DNA from: Epithemia pelagica
Taxonomy: Eukaryota > Bacillariophyta > Bacillariophyceae > Surirellales > Surirellaceae
Direction of reading: 5' to 3'
Assembly (NCBI GenBank): GCA_946965045.2
Contig: OX337228.1
Span: forward strand, 5,952,001 to 6,016,000
DNA: 64,000 nucleotides
The notes beneath the pieces are model-generated. The model was given only the letters and a program-made list of their open reading frames with translations. It made no database searches and was not told the origin of the DNA. The translations under genes were made by a program, and so were the position numbers. Positions within the stretch are counted from its first letter, which is position 1. Every line of letters begins with the position of its first letter. Positions 1 to 9,794 of this stretch are shown here, piece after piece.

Positions 1-1467
1 GGCACAGAACTGGTGTGGGACACCAACCAAGACGACAAATCCTCCGAAATTGTCTCGCGCTTGACCATTCTCATGTATTTGAATGACGACTTTGTTGGAG
101 GAGAAACGAAATTTTATCAACCACGACGATATCCAAGACAGACCTTTGTCAGTTCCGGAGAAAGCAACAACCACAACGATTACGACGATTATACGGTGAT
201 TGCATCGGTTCGACCCAAAACGGGGTCCGTCTTGATCTTTCCACAAGCTGTAGGCGAAGCCGCAGTGGATTACGCACGGCAACAGTGGCCCTTGCACGAA
301 GGATCTCCCGTCTTGTCTGGACCCAGTCCCAAGTATGTCATTCGATCCGATGCCTTGTTTGTCACGCAACGACACGAAACATTGGACAAAACGGATCCCG
401 ACTTTCCATTGTTTCAATACGATGCCGTTGTACGAAACACCTTTTTGCCGCCACCATCCAATCAAATGATTTGGAATGTACCATGGCTCAGTCATGTCCG
501 AGACTTGTACAATCCACACATGGGAGTTGAACACGTAGGTCCCTTGTTGTACAGTCTGATTCGTATGGCCAAAAAACGACAAGTGTTGGAAATTGGGGCC
601 GGCTACACAACTCTGTGGATTTTGCAAGCCTTGGCCGACAATGACGAGGAATGGCGTCGGATCCACGCCTTACAGCAACAAGGCCAGTGCCGATTGTTGG
701 ATTACGAATGGACTGTGCCGTCCATTGTCAATCAGTATTTCGATTCGGCCGACGTGCCCGCAGATATACGAGCGGACGATGATGAACTAGATGCTGACAC
801 CAAGAATCCTCGGATGGGAAACCCGGCCAACGTTGACGCAGCGGTAGTGGCACCGCAACCCGCACGATTGTGGTGCATTGACAACTGTTTACATCAAAAA
901 GAAACAGCCACAGGTGCGCAAGCTGTTGCAAAGGCCTTGGGATTGGAATCCTATTTGGAATTTCGAGCGGGCAATGCCTTTGACCTACGGACCCGGGCGG
1001 TGCCGGAACAATGGCTTGACGATGCAAAAGAACGGAATGAGCACCAGGACGACCACACGACGGTGTGGTTGGAACCGAATTCTCTCGATGTAGTGTGGTG
1101 TGATTTTGGGGTGGGTACTCGATTGGCCGAATTTGTCTCGTACACGTGGCCCAGTCTTCGACCAGGTGGATGGTTGCTTTGTCATTCCACCTTGACCAAT
1201 ACCAATACGCGATCTTGGCTCGAAATTATTCGACAAGGAAAGCAACGACAATCGCAAAACAAGGATCTTGACAACGAGACATTTTACAATTTAACGGGGA
1301 TTCCCTCTCCTGACGATTATGTTGAATTGTCCTTGTTGGAACCCCACAAGCGTTTCCAAAACAGTTTGACCTTATTGCAGAAACGACGCGGCACAATGAC
1401 AAATGCCACTAACTCGTCATCGTCGTCGTTTGCCTATGCGGAACCCATTTATTCTCAGTATGCCTAG
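1..1467 (+). CDS. 2OG-Fe(II) oxygenase fused to a SAM methyltransferase-like domain, 5' partial
   Basis: The reading frame is open from the first base of the window, so the true start and the first iron ligands (HxD) lie to the left. The visible N-terminal part has a prolyl-4-hydroxylase-like core: LTILMYLNDDFVGGETKFY, then PKTGSVLIFPQ, a candidate distal iron His in PLHEGSP, and a downstream KYVIRSD whose Arg fits the 2-oxoglutarate-binding basic residue. After about residue 150 a second domain follows with a Rossmann motif I (VLEIGAGYTT) and later VVWCDFGVGTR and LRPGGWLLCHST, which look like a class I methyltransferase fold. Known: the first family hydroxylates protein side chains or small molecules. 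The substrate here is unknown, and the methyltransferase activity is inferred from motif I only. The frame ends cleanly at TAG and no intron is needed in the visible part. Confidence 0.7.
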   Translation, partial: GTELVWDTNQDDKSSEIVSRLTILMYLNDDFVGGETKFYQPRRYPRQTFVSSGESNNHNDYDDYTVIASVRPKTGSVLIFPQAVGEAAVDYARQQWPLHEGSPVLSGPSPKYVIRSDALFVTQRHETLDKTDPDFPLFQYDAVVRNTFLPPPSNQMIWNVPWLSHVRDLYNPHMGVEHVGPLLYSLIRMAKKRQVLEIGAGYTTLWILQALADNDEEWRRIHALQQQGQCRLLDYEWTVPSIVNQYFDSADVPADIRADDDELDADTKNPRMGNPANVDAAVVAPQPARLWCIDNCLHQKETATGAQAVAKALGLESYLEFRAGNAFDLRTRAVPEQWLDDAKERNEHQDDHTTVWLEPNSLDVVWCDFGVGTRLAEFVSYTWPSLRPGGWLLCHSTLTNTNTRSWLEIIRQGKQRQSQNKDLDNETFYNLTGIPSPDDYVELSLLEPHKRFQNSLTLLQKRRGTMTNATNSSSSSFAYAEPIYSQYA

Positions 1468-2349
1468 TGGCAGAAACAACAAGCAACGGAACTGAAGTCC
1501 AAATCCTATGCGACACATCCCTCGCAACGGTGTGGACTCGTTCAATGACCAGGATTCTTGTGGAATGAAAAGCAGATGAGTTTGGTCTATGTCGTTCGAT
1601 GGAATAGATCCATCATGATCATCACCTTGTCAAGTTGTGCACAGGTGGATTCCCCAAATGGCATACCGGCCAGGACATCTTCGGAACCAAGGCCTCATGG
1701 TAGGTAGATGTGTTTCCAAAAGGCCTGCACTAGGAGGAGAAATTCTAAAACATATTCTACCTTGGTAGGAGTAGGTAGCTATTCGCTTAGGAGTAGCATG
1801 AAGGAGATCGGGTTTTCATGTGAAGTGCGACTGCTGCAAGCGTCAGGGAACCAGAACACAAAATTTTGTTCTGCGCTGCCGCACCCCCTCCGCATTCGTT
1901 CCCCCGTATTCTGCATTTGAGACTGCGCGATGTCAAGGGATCATGAGAATCGTCTTGTCTCGCGCGTCTGGCGCCATTCTATTTATGTTCTTTACATCGC
2001 AGATTCTTTGTTGTTGAGTTTGTTTGACGTGAACAGTTCACGTCGTCAAAGAATTTGTGTCTCGAAAGCGGGTACCGAGTTGTCGTCGCGTCAGATTCAA
2101 AGACCAGGTTTGAGAAAGTTTATGTCCATGAATTGCGGCAAAAGGAATTGATGATCACACTTGACGTTCATTTGGTTCACTCGAAAATTATTAGCAGAGT
2201 GAGGCGGTCGCAAAACTTAATTCTGACGTCGAACTACACGACTCCCAACATTTCTGTTCAACCCAAGCAAGCAGCAACCTCTTGTTGGGTCCTTCCAAAG
2301 GGACCACCAAATAATCGAAGAAAGACGGGCATTGACTCGTGAAAGTCAG
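1468..2349. other. intergenic, no gene recognised
   Basis: This stretch of about 880 bp has only short reading frames without recognisable domains. It carries two copies of TAGGAGTAG (1766-1774 and 1788-1796), the first embedded in TAGGAGTAGGTAGCT, related to motifs found in other gaps of this window. No tRNA-like or rRNA-like sequence was seen. Confidence 0.5.
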
Positions 2350-5300
2350 ATGCGCTCTGCTCCGAATGCCTCTAGAAATGCAGTTCCTCACAGTGGTGCG
2401 CTTTGCCGCCTGGAGGAAAACTATGAAACATTCTACAAAATAGGAATATCACAGGATGGTGAGAGAAATCAAGAAATGATGTTCGCTCGTCATGAACTCA
2501 TCTTTGCCCAACGTTTGTTTGCTATCCTCGACACCGAGAGTCGAGGCCAAGTTAGTAGAGGCAAGGTCAAAGAGTTTACTACTCAACGTTGTCATGTGTT
2601 TTGGCGCCGTGACGATGATCTACGGAAGCTTAGACCACAAAGTGAACCAACTGCATCCTTTGATGATAGTCCGACGTTTGATGAAATATGGGATTCGGTG
2701 GTTGGCTGTAGTCAGGTCGGAGTCGAGTGCAGTGCGCTCCACTGTGAGCTTGGTCTGGAGGGCTGGATGGTGTTTTGCAGGTTCATTGCCCTTGCGCAAT
2801 ACTTGGAAGCCAAACGTCGCTTTTCGGCGAGGCATCTCCAGCAGACAATGAATCCTCGAAATGCCCCGCGTGGGAGCGAGGTCGTCATGGTCGATGTTCC
2901 ACCGCCCGAGCCACCTTTACCACTTTCACTAGAACAAATGGAGTCCTACGAAAAACGAAAGAATGCGCCACTCCCACTTCCCGAACTTGACCTTGACCAT
3001 AGCTTGCTAGCCGTTCACGATTATGCGCGGAGACCGTCATCGGTTCCGACTGGCTGGGTGAACATTGACTTATTTGGCAACCCTGGAATGGACCTGCTGG
3101 AGTTCACCCTCACATTTACCAGACCACAAAATTCATCTAGTAGCCACATTGATCAAACAGTGGTCCGAAGAAGCATGTCCGACATACAATGGCTTGATGA
3201 CACTATGACGTCGCACAAGGTACTCGGTGGCACGCTCTGTGGAAGAATTCTACCGCCTTTTCCGTCCTCGGGTAACCGGAACATGCTGTCAACGTTCAGC
3301 GAAGATTCTCTCCTAAACTCATCCATAAAGAACACTGGGGGAGCAATTGCCGTTGCAGCTGCAGGTGTGGGCAAGATTCGAAGTGCAGCCAAGAGTTTCT
3401 TTGGTTCGTACTTTGACTTTAAGGCCAAACCTGGAACCAGATCTAGCCTCCCAACGTCGAATAAGAAAACATCGAAATTAATGACAAAATCGGTTGGATT
3501 ACCAGAGAGTTACTACAATCCGAATTCGCACGACGGGAAGGCTCGTCAATTAGAAAGATATCTGAACTACCTTTTGGATCACCCAGCACTGTCAACTTCG
3601 TTTCCTCTCCAGGTTATCTTGACGGTAAGTGTAACGGGTGCACCCTTGTATTCATCGCTATATCGCTCACTCACGGATGAAAACATAACAGGCCAGTCAA
3701 TCGGGGCTGGATGTAGCGAGAAAGTCTCTTGAAGAATGTAGTAAGGCAGCCAAAGAGCTGAAAGCTCAAACTCCACACTTGGATGACTGCGGAAAGCCAT
3801 TCGCTCCACTTTGGGCGACAGCCTGCAGCTCCAGCGATTCATCGTACTTTCCAAATCTAGCTTGGGTTCGTACAGCTGCGCAAGCTGCAATAGCGCTTCG
3901 TGTCCATGGAATGCTGGAAACTACAGGTATGCCATCGGCAAGCGCACGATTACAGCATGCATCGTTACCCTCATTTGGAAAGGCAAAACAGGGGAGCACA
4001 TGGGAAGAAGAGTCAGAACGACACCACGTTGATCAGTCTCATGATGACAGGTCGTCAACTGCTACAACAGGGCAGTCATTTGAGGAAGGCGTAGTGCGAG
4101 TAGAGAGCGAGCTCAACTCTGAGATGAACTTTGAACAGTCCGACGACTGGTATGATCTGTTACCGCTTCCGGTACCCGCTCCAGAGCGACGTATTCTGAC
4201 AGTTGGAAATGCACCATCGACGAGCTCTGCAAAAGTTGATCCACTCTTTCACTACGGCAGTGTTGCCGATCTTGACCTTGCGAAATTCGAATCACGTGGT
4301 GAAGATTCAAGATCTGCCGTGTTAGGAAACATGGTGGTGGACGAAAACATTGGCAAGCTGTCTGAAGTGATCAGGTCTGTAGACCACACTCTTTCGAGGT
4401 GCCTCAACAGTAGTGGCGGAATAGGAAAGGCAAGAAGGGAGAGACTGAGGGTTCAGCTCGAAGTGATAAGGGGGTTGGATTCATGGGCGGGATTACGTGG
4501 TCAGTTCGTGTCGCAACGGGCGCTGCTAAGAGGCGTTGATGGTATGGCTCAAAGCAGAGAGATATACGAAGAGAGCGATTTGATACTGATTGATGGTAAG
4601 TACATATTCTTTCTCTCACTCACTCGCCTGTACGATTTCACTCACTTTTTTCGAAGATTTGACATGGCAAACTTCTCTGGCACACGCTGCCGTTGGAGCC
4701 GCGGAGGACGTTGGTTCCGCGATTCGTGCCTCCCGAACAGCAGCCAATGCAAAAGCCGCCGCAGATTCCGCCGCAAAGTCTGCAGAGACCGCATGTAGAG
4801 AAGGAAATTTTGCGACAACAGAGGAGGCGAGGGCAGCGCAAACACGTTCGTCCATTGCTCAGAGTCATGCAATTCACGCTGCAGTTGTCGACCATGAAGC
4901 AAAATCAGTCAAGAGGCGCGCAACTCTTGCGCTGGCTCACGACGTCAAGTACTGGAATGTTCACCGCAAACGCGAGCTGCTCCGTTCGTGTTTATCCTTC
5001 GTCCGTTTTCAGCATGAAGCAACCCGACGCTCGGTTGATGCCTGGTCTACGCTCCGCGACGGCTTCATTGGTACTCCATTAGTTCACTCGGCACCAGAAC
5101 GAAGAATTTCGCCGCCAAGGTCGCCTCGTATGTCCGGGCTTGAACTACCCTCAAGCGACCAAGATGAACCGATTGCAACAATCTTTCAGTCTCCCGATAG
5201 GAATGGTGGTCCTGTTATCGTACCATCAGACCATTCATTGTTGATCAATCCACCAGGTAATGATGATCAAGAAGACCTGGAGGAAAGTGAGGCCGTGATT

Positions 5301-5651
5301 ATTGACGATTCGATGCCGGATACATCGTTATTCGATGATGAAAGTGACAAGGCTTCGGAGTTTTGTGAACCAGAATTCTGTGACCCAGGTCTGATCTTAC
5401 CGTTTGCAACTGCTGCCCCTATACCCGAAGAAGAGGAAGACCATGGGGAATCTCATTACGGCAGTCAGAGTGGAACTGAATCCAAAGGCGAAGAAATTTT
5501 GAGTGAGTCGATGCAGAGCTTAGTTGACGGGTTAATGAGCTGGGGCGGGGGCCTCGATACAGATGAAGATAATATGGCATTGCCTGAGGGAATGGCTGCG
5601 AGTATCGTGTTAGAGGAAAGTACAGCTTTAACATCAAGCAAGCTCGATTAG
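2350..5651 (+). CDS. EF/EH-like plus PX domain protein, sorting-nexin-like
   Basis: Predicted exons are 2350-3624, 3692-4595 and 4657-5651. Both introns have GTAAG donors and AG acceptors and keep the frame. The start is the first ATG in the frame; upstream in-frame codons offer only TTG. The N-terminal region (about residues 40-190) resembles a degenerate EF-hand/EH pair: FAILDTESRGQVSRGK is a calcium loop lacking the final acidic residue, and GLEGWMVFCRFIALAQYLEA is EH-like. A PX domain follows from about residue 235, with WVNIDLFG, RRSMSDIQWLDDTM and the C-terminal helix QLERYLNYLLDHPAL, so phosphoinositide binding on endosomal membranes is expected. The end of the protein has Ala-rich helices and WNVHRKRELLRSCLSFVRFQ, which looks like a BAR-type helical region. 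An acidic tail finishes it. Role inferred: endosomal sorting. Confidence 0.72.
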
Positions 5652-5840
5652 TCAAGGTGATGATACCAACAACATACATGCTTAATAGACCATTATTACA
5701 TAACCTCTAAGTCTAAGCCGTCTCTCGCTTGCCGTAGCATCATAGTCGGTCGACGGCGGACGGACGGCTGATTCCCATTCAACATTCAACAACAAAAATG
5801 AGAGAGCCAACAGAATGACGAAGGAGAAACCTCATAAACC

Positions 5841-6686
5841 ATGAGATACTCGCAGTCCTTGTACTTCTCCCTCTTCCTGGGGACGGAAGTGACTCCTTTG
5901 ATCTTTCCTGTTCATGCCTTCATCGACCAAATCATTATCAACCGACGTTCGACTCATAATTCGATTCATCGTCACACACTTGAATCATCGAATCAACATG
6001 CCGATGACGTGTCGTCAACTTCAATTGAGGAAGCTTCCCGGATACTTGGAGACTGGGATCGACTTTATAATCCTGAAAACTCTGTAGCGCCGTCAACAAG
6101 TATGGAGGATCTTCTCCCCAATCTTAAAACTTCAGTTTTGTTTCTGAACGAGTGTGCCTCAGAAGAGCGGGCAGCTGATTCTACTATGGGACGATGTATG
6201 CTTGGAATATGTGCACCAACTGCAGCTGACGGCATTCAAGCGCTGAAGAGTTGGGTTTCTTCATTGGAGCTTCCTCGTGGCTTACTTCATGGAATGGATA
6301 AAGATGGTGTTCCTCTAGAAGGTGAGACCAATGGCCCTTGTGTGAACACTTAGTCCTGTGCTCACATCATTCGAACAGTTTCTGGCGCAGTTTACATCAA
6401 GTACAACAGTGGAGGAGTTTACAATTTTGCGGATATCCGCAAGTCTGGGCTCGGGTTTGATGCTCTATGGAAGGTAAGTCTACAAACGAACAGACGAGGA
6501 CTTCTGACAAGATCCTAACTCTGTCACCTCTCTTGCCTTTGTTTTCTCTCTAATTCTGGCGCGAAGCCTGGAGATGCTCTCCTGGAACCATATGATGGAA
6601 CTTATCGAGGAGTCTATTTTCAAGTAGAACTTGGAGACGGTGAGTTCCGACAATATCTCATGCCACTGGACCTCTTCGATCTATGA
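5841..6686 (+). CDS. small plastid-type protein, possibly DUF1824-like
   Basis: Predicted exons are 5841-6321, 6379-6473 and 6567-6686, encoding about 231 residues. The splice phases match (1 then 0), and the joined C-terminus reads VYIKYNSGG, then EPYDGTYRGVYFQVELGDG, ending MPLDLFDL. The N-terminus is hydrophobic and ends in PVHAF, followed by an Arg/Ser-rich stretch. This resembles the diatom signal-peptide/transit-peptide junction with Phe at +1, so plastid import is inferred. The C-terminal pattern (VYIKxN, YRGV, LPLDLF-like ending) recalls the cyanobacterial/plastid DUF1824 family from memory, but this was not tested. Without splicing the frame stops at 6353, which would lose the conserved end. 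It is convergent with the Nup88-like gene, 104 bp away. Confidence 0.6.
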
Positions 6687-6790
6687 TACAAGTGAGGAAA
6701 GGAAAGAGTTATTCTCCCTGTTGGGTCATCCAGGCTTTTGCCCCTGCTAGCCTAGGCAGACCTCTGCGAGTGGTCGCATTGCACCTGCAT

Positions 6791-9301
6791 CTATGGCTTG
6801 ACTTGGGTTGGCGCATCATCGGTTGGAGCTTCCATCCCTGCTTGTCGCAACACAGCATTGAGTTTCAGCTCCGTGTCCTTCAATGTTTGTCTTGCAGTCG
6901 TTAATTTGATTCCAGTATCACTAGCGATTTTCTTCAGATCTGAAAGCAAATCTTCACTAAGCAGACAATCAGGTATAGACGACGAGGCAACCGAACTGCA
7001 GTTCTGTTGAATAGTCTCCCTGAGGCCACTGGCGTCGTTCTCCCAACCTTCCGCTTTGACTTCCATTAGCTCCACGAAGCGGAAAAACTGTGTTTCAGCG
7101 GCCGTAACCTTGGGAACAAAGTCTTTGCATGCTGCAAGGGCTGCGTTTGTGCGACTTTTCAGATTCCGTGCGTTTGTCTCTGCGGTTGCGAGGGTCTCAC
7201 GAATCCGTGCATTCCGTCTTTCTATCTCCTTCCTTGCTTCCATCAATTTCATTATTTGCGCTTTCTGTTCTTCCAGAACTTGAGGCAATGCCTCCCGTCG
7301 GATACGAATCATTTTAGCAAGCTCCAAAACAGGGAGAACGACTTCGTTTTCGCATCGTTCTTGAATAGAAGCGACGACAGCCAACATTTCCGGGCTGATT
7401 TCATCGTGTTTGGTTTCACTTTCCACAATTCGTGCCATCGAGGCCAATCCTTTGTTCACCTTTGCTATTTGCATTGGTGCCCATTCGTGAAACGCGGGGT
7501 TTCTTCGCAATTCCTCTGATACGCGGTTCATTGTCTGGTATTCTGTAGATGCAGCCAAAGGACCTTCCAGTAATGCCTGTGATGTTGGATTGGTGGCCTG
7601 GACAATCCCAAGTTCTCGCGATTCCTTCTTCTGACTGACATTGACGTTTTGAACATGGCCATTTGCGAGTTGTATTAGTAACTGATTGCCCGAGACAGCA
7701 TGACCAAAAGCAACAACACCCTGTACGTTGAAGTTATCTGTAGAATGTTCCATATAGTTCCATGCATCTGTGCTGATTTTCGGCGTCGGACCTTCTCGAA
7801 CACGAGCCCCAGCACACCTCACACAGTTCGACGTAATGGATGCGACCAAACTGTTGGACACAAAGTGAATGAGTGAATCATAATTAGGATCCTGGTAAAG
7901 GGAAATGGACTGGGTATCAGGACCTTCCAGGCCAAGTGCAACCTTTTCTACCCATGCGCTGGACTGGAAGACAACGTCATCCAGCACAAACGAGTCTTTT
8001 CGACTTTCCAGGGAGAACCGTGGAATAATCGTTGTGGGAGACGTGACGCCAATGTCGACGCGGCCTTCGGAGGATGCGACGCAAAAGCCGACAAGGTCCG
8101 ATTTTCCAAAGTTCTCAATGGCTGAGTAATGAATATCCGAATCGGATTCTTCGTGCCCGCTTTTGAACAGAATTGGTCCTTGAATTTGAAGAGGCCATGC
8201 AGAGGCATGCTCTTGCTCATATCGTCGAGCAGTCTTGGCGGCTACAAACTGAGTTTTACGATCCGTTCGAGGAAACACATCGATCAAGTACTGACTAGCC
8301 GCTCGGTACTGCCGCCATTTGGGTTGAGACCTGTCCAATTTACCAAGGGTAGACCTGATGTATTCCATGGTCTCTTCTAGCTTCAGCCTCGGAACAAGTG
8401 TGCCATTGAAGACAAACGGTGAAGCAGCCATGACATCACCACTGGCTTTCAAAAGCAAAATCGAGAGCGAGGATAACAAAGACAGACCATTGGATTGTGC
8501 AAAACAGAAATCAACGATTCGATTGGATCCATCTGTGGTTTGTTCTACTCGAAACGAGAAAACTGGTTCTTTGACTTGCCCATTGGATTCCAATGAGAGC
8601 AACTTGTATTCGAAAACGGCTCGATCTTCTGTAAGCACGGTGAGGCATCCCGAAGGCGAGTGCACCGAATGACCAGTCGATCGCTGAGGTGCTGGTCGGG
8701 CTCGCAAAATACGGGTCGAATAGCCATTTCTCAACAAGAACTCTTGAAAGGGCAAGGTGACGGAAACAATTTCGCTGGGAACGACAGCCCCATGACTGTG
8801 GTCGTAATTGTTCATTTTCTCACTATCAAAGGCGGCTTGTATAACAAAGAGGGATGAATTCGAATAGACACAAAGACGCGGAAGACCGACACGTTTGTCA
8901 TTGTAACGTAACTTGAGCTTTGTCATTTCTGTTCCTTCCGCCTCGACGCAGAAAATCTCGAGAGGAGGGTCGAGAGCAAGTGCATCCTGGATGGATTTTG
9001 GGAGAATGGCTTCGAGAATGGGGGGAACCTGCAGTGAAGTATGTTGCACCTGGTCTCCCGATTCTTCCACAACTCTCGAAATCAAGACATATCGGCCCTG
9101 TTTTCGAAGAATCGAGTGCCATTGTCTGCCCTCCAAGCTCAGGCAAGAGAGTCTAACCGATTTCGGATCTTGTCCCTGTGACTTGGGTGTCGTCCAGGAT
9201 GAAGGAGAAGGGGAGTATTCCTTTTCTTCGCTAATGGGTCCACTGATTCTCCGTGTTTCCGGCGTTGAAAACAGATTGTCTGAAATTCCAAATCTTGGCA
9301 T
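6791..9301 (-). CDS. Nup88-like nucleoporin
   Basis: Intronless, 836 residues, starting at a clear ATG. The first roughly 550 residues lack catalytic motifs and have the beta-rich pattern of a propeller (for example PRLCVYSNSSLFVIQAAFD, GCLTVLTEDRAVFEYKL). The C-terminal 250 residues are long amphipathic helices: VLELAKMIRIRREALPQVLE, KLMEARKEIERRNARIRETL, then a second coiled-coil block ending near the stop. A propeller followed by a coiled coil with this spacing is the layout of Nup88 (Mos7 in plants), which anchors Nup214 and affects nuclear export. Length is a little above animal Nup88. The assignment rests on architecture and partial pattern similarity, so another propeller/coiled-coil protein is possible. 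Confidence 0.5.
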   Translation of the reverse strand: MPRFGISDNLFSTPETRRISGPISEEKEYSPSPSSWTTPKSQGQDPKSVRLSCLSLEGRQWHSILRKQGRYVLISRVVEESGDQVQHTSLQVPPILEAILPKSIQDALALDPPLEIFCVEAEGTEMTKLKLRYNDKRVGLPRLCVYSNSSLFVIQAAFDSEKMNNYDHSHGAVVPSEIVSVTLPFQEFLLRNGYSTRILRARPAPQRSTGHSVHSPSGCLTVLTEDRAVFEYKLLSLESNGQVKEPVFSFRVEQTTDGSNRIVDFCFAQSNGLSLLSSLSILLLKASGDVMAASPFVFNGTLVPRLKLEETMEYIRSTLGKLDRSQPKWRQYRAASQYLIDVFPRTDRKTQFVAAKTARRYEQEHASAWPLQIQGPILFKSGHEESDSDIHYSAIENFGKSDLVGFCVASSEGRVDIGVTSPTTIIPRFSLESRKDSFVLDDVVFQSSAWVEKVALGLEGPDTQSISLYQDPNYDSLIHFVSNSLVASITSNCVRCAGARVREGPTPKISTDAWNYMEHSTDNFNVQGVVAFGHAVSGNQLLIQLANGHVQNVNVSQKKESRELGIVQATNPTSQALLEGPLAASTEYQTMNRVSEELRRNPAFHEWAPMQIAKVNKGLASMARIVESETKHDEISPEMLAVVASIQERCENEVVLPVLELAKMIRIRREALPQVLEEQKAQIMKLMEARKEIERRNARIRETLATAETNARNLKSRTNAALAACKDFVPKVTAAETQFFRFVELMEVKAEGWENDASGLRETIQQNCSSVASSSIPDCLLSEDLLSDLKKIASDTGIKLTTARQTLKDTELKLNAVLRQAGMEAPTDDAPTQVKP

Positions 9302-9794
9302 TTTCTCCCTTCCTCAAAGACGTCGTGGTCGCCTTGAAATGCAAAATGGATCAATACCAGCCGGAGGGAGGCTCAATGACAAGAAAGTGTAGATAGATGG
9401 AATGATTGACGATCATTGTCGACCGGCACCATTCTTAGCCTTAACCCTAACGTGCAAAGTTTCAGACGCCTTAGGGTCGCTTGTATCATCTGGATCAGTA
9501 CTCGGTACTCAAATGTCTTCTTGATGTCGTGATACTTCTCTTGTGTTCTGCCCTGCAACCGAGCGATTTGCGATGCGCGAAATGCCAACCACAAAACACC
9601 TTCCAGCTGGCACAAGCTGGGCCACTGGCTGGGTTTCTTTTGTAGATTCTTCCCACAGAATCTGAACAATCTGAATCTTTCGCCTCCGCCGTTGCACCGT
9701 CGCAGCCCGTTTGCATTTGCTGTGTTCCTCACACACTTTTTGGTTCTTGTTGGATCTTTCAGATTGAAACTGACAGAAGGATTGTCTCACCACC
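9302..9794. promoter_or_regulatory. divergent intergenic region between Nup88-like and SLC37-like genes
   Basis: The two genes are head-to-head, so this 493-bp stretch should hold both promoters. It includes a short CCTTAACCCTAA run near 9440 that is telomere-like but far too short to mean more. Overlapping minus-strand frames here have no family resemblance. Confidence 0.4.

Noticed and set aside
9430-9450. CCTTAACCCTAA, telomere-like
   Set aside because: Only two units; common by chance and not at a chromosome end.
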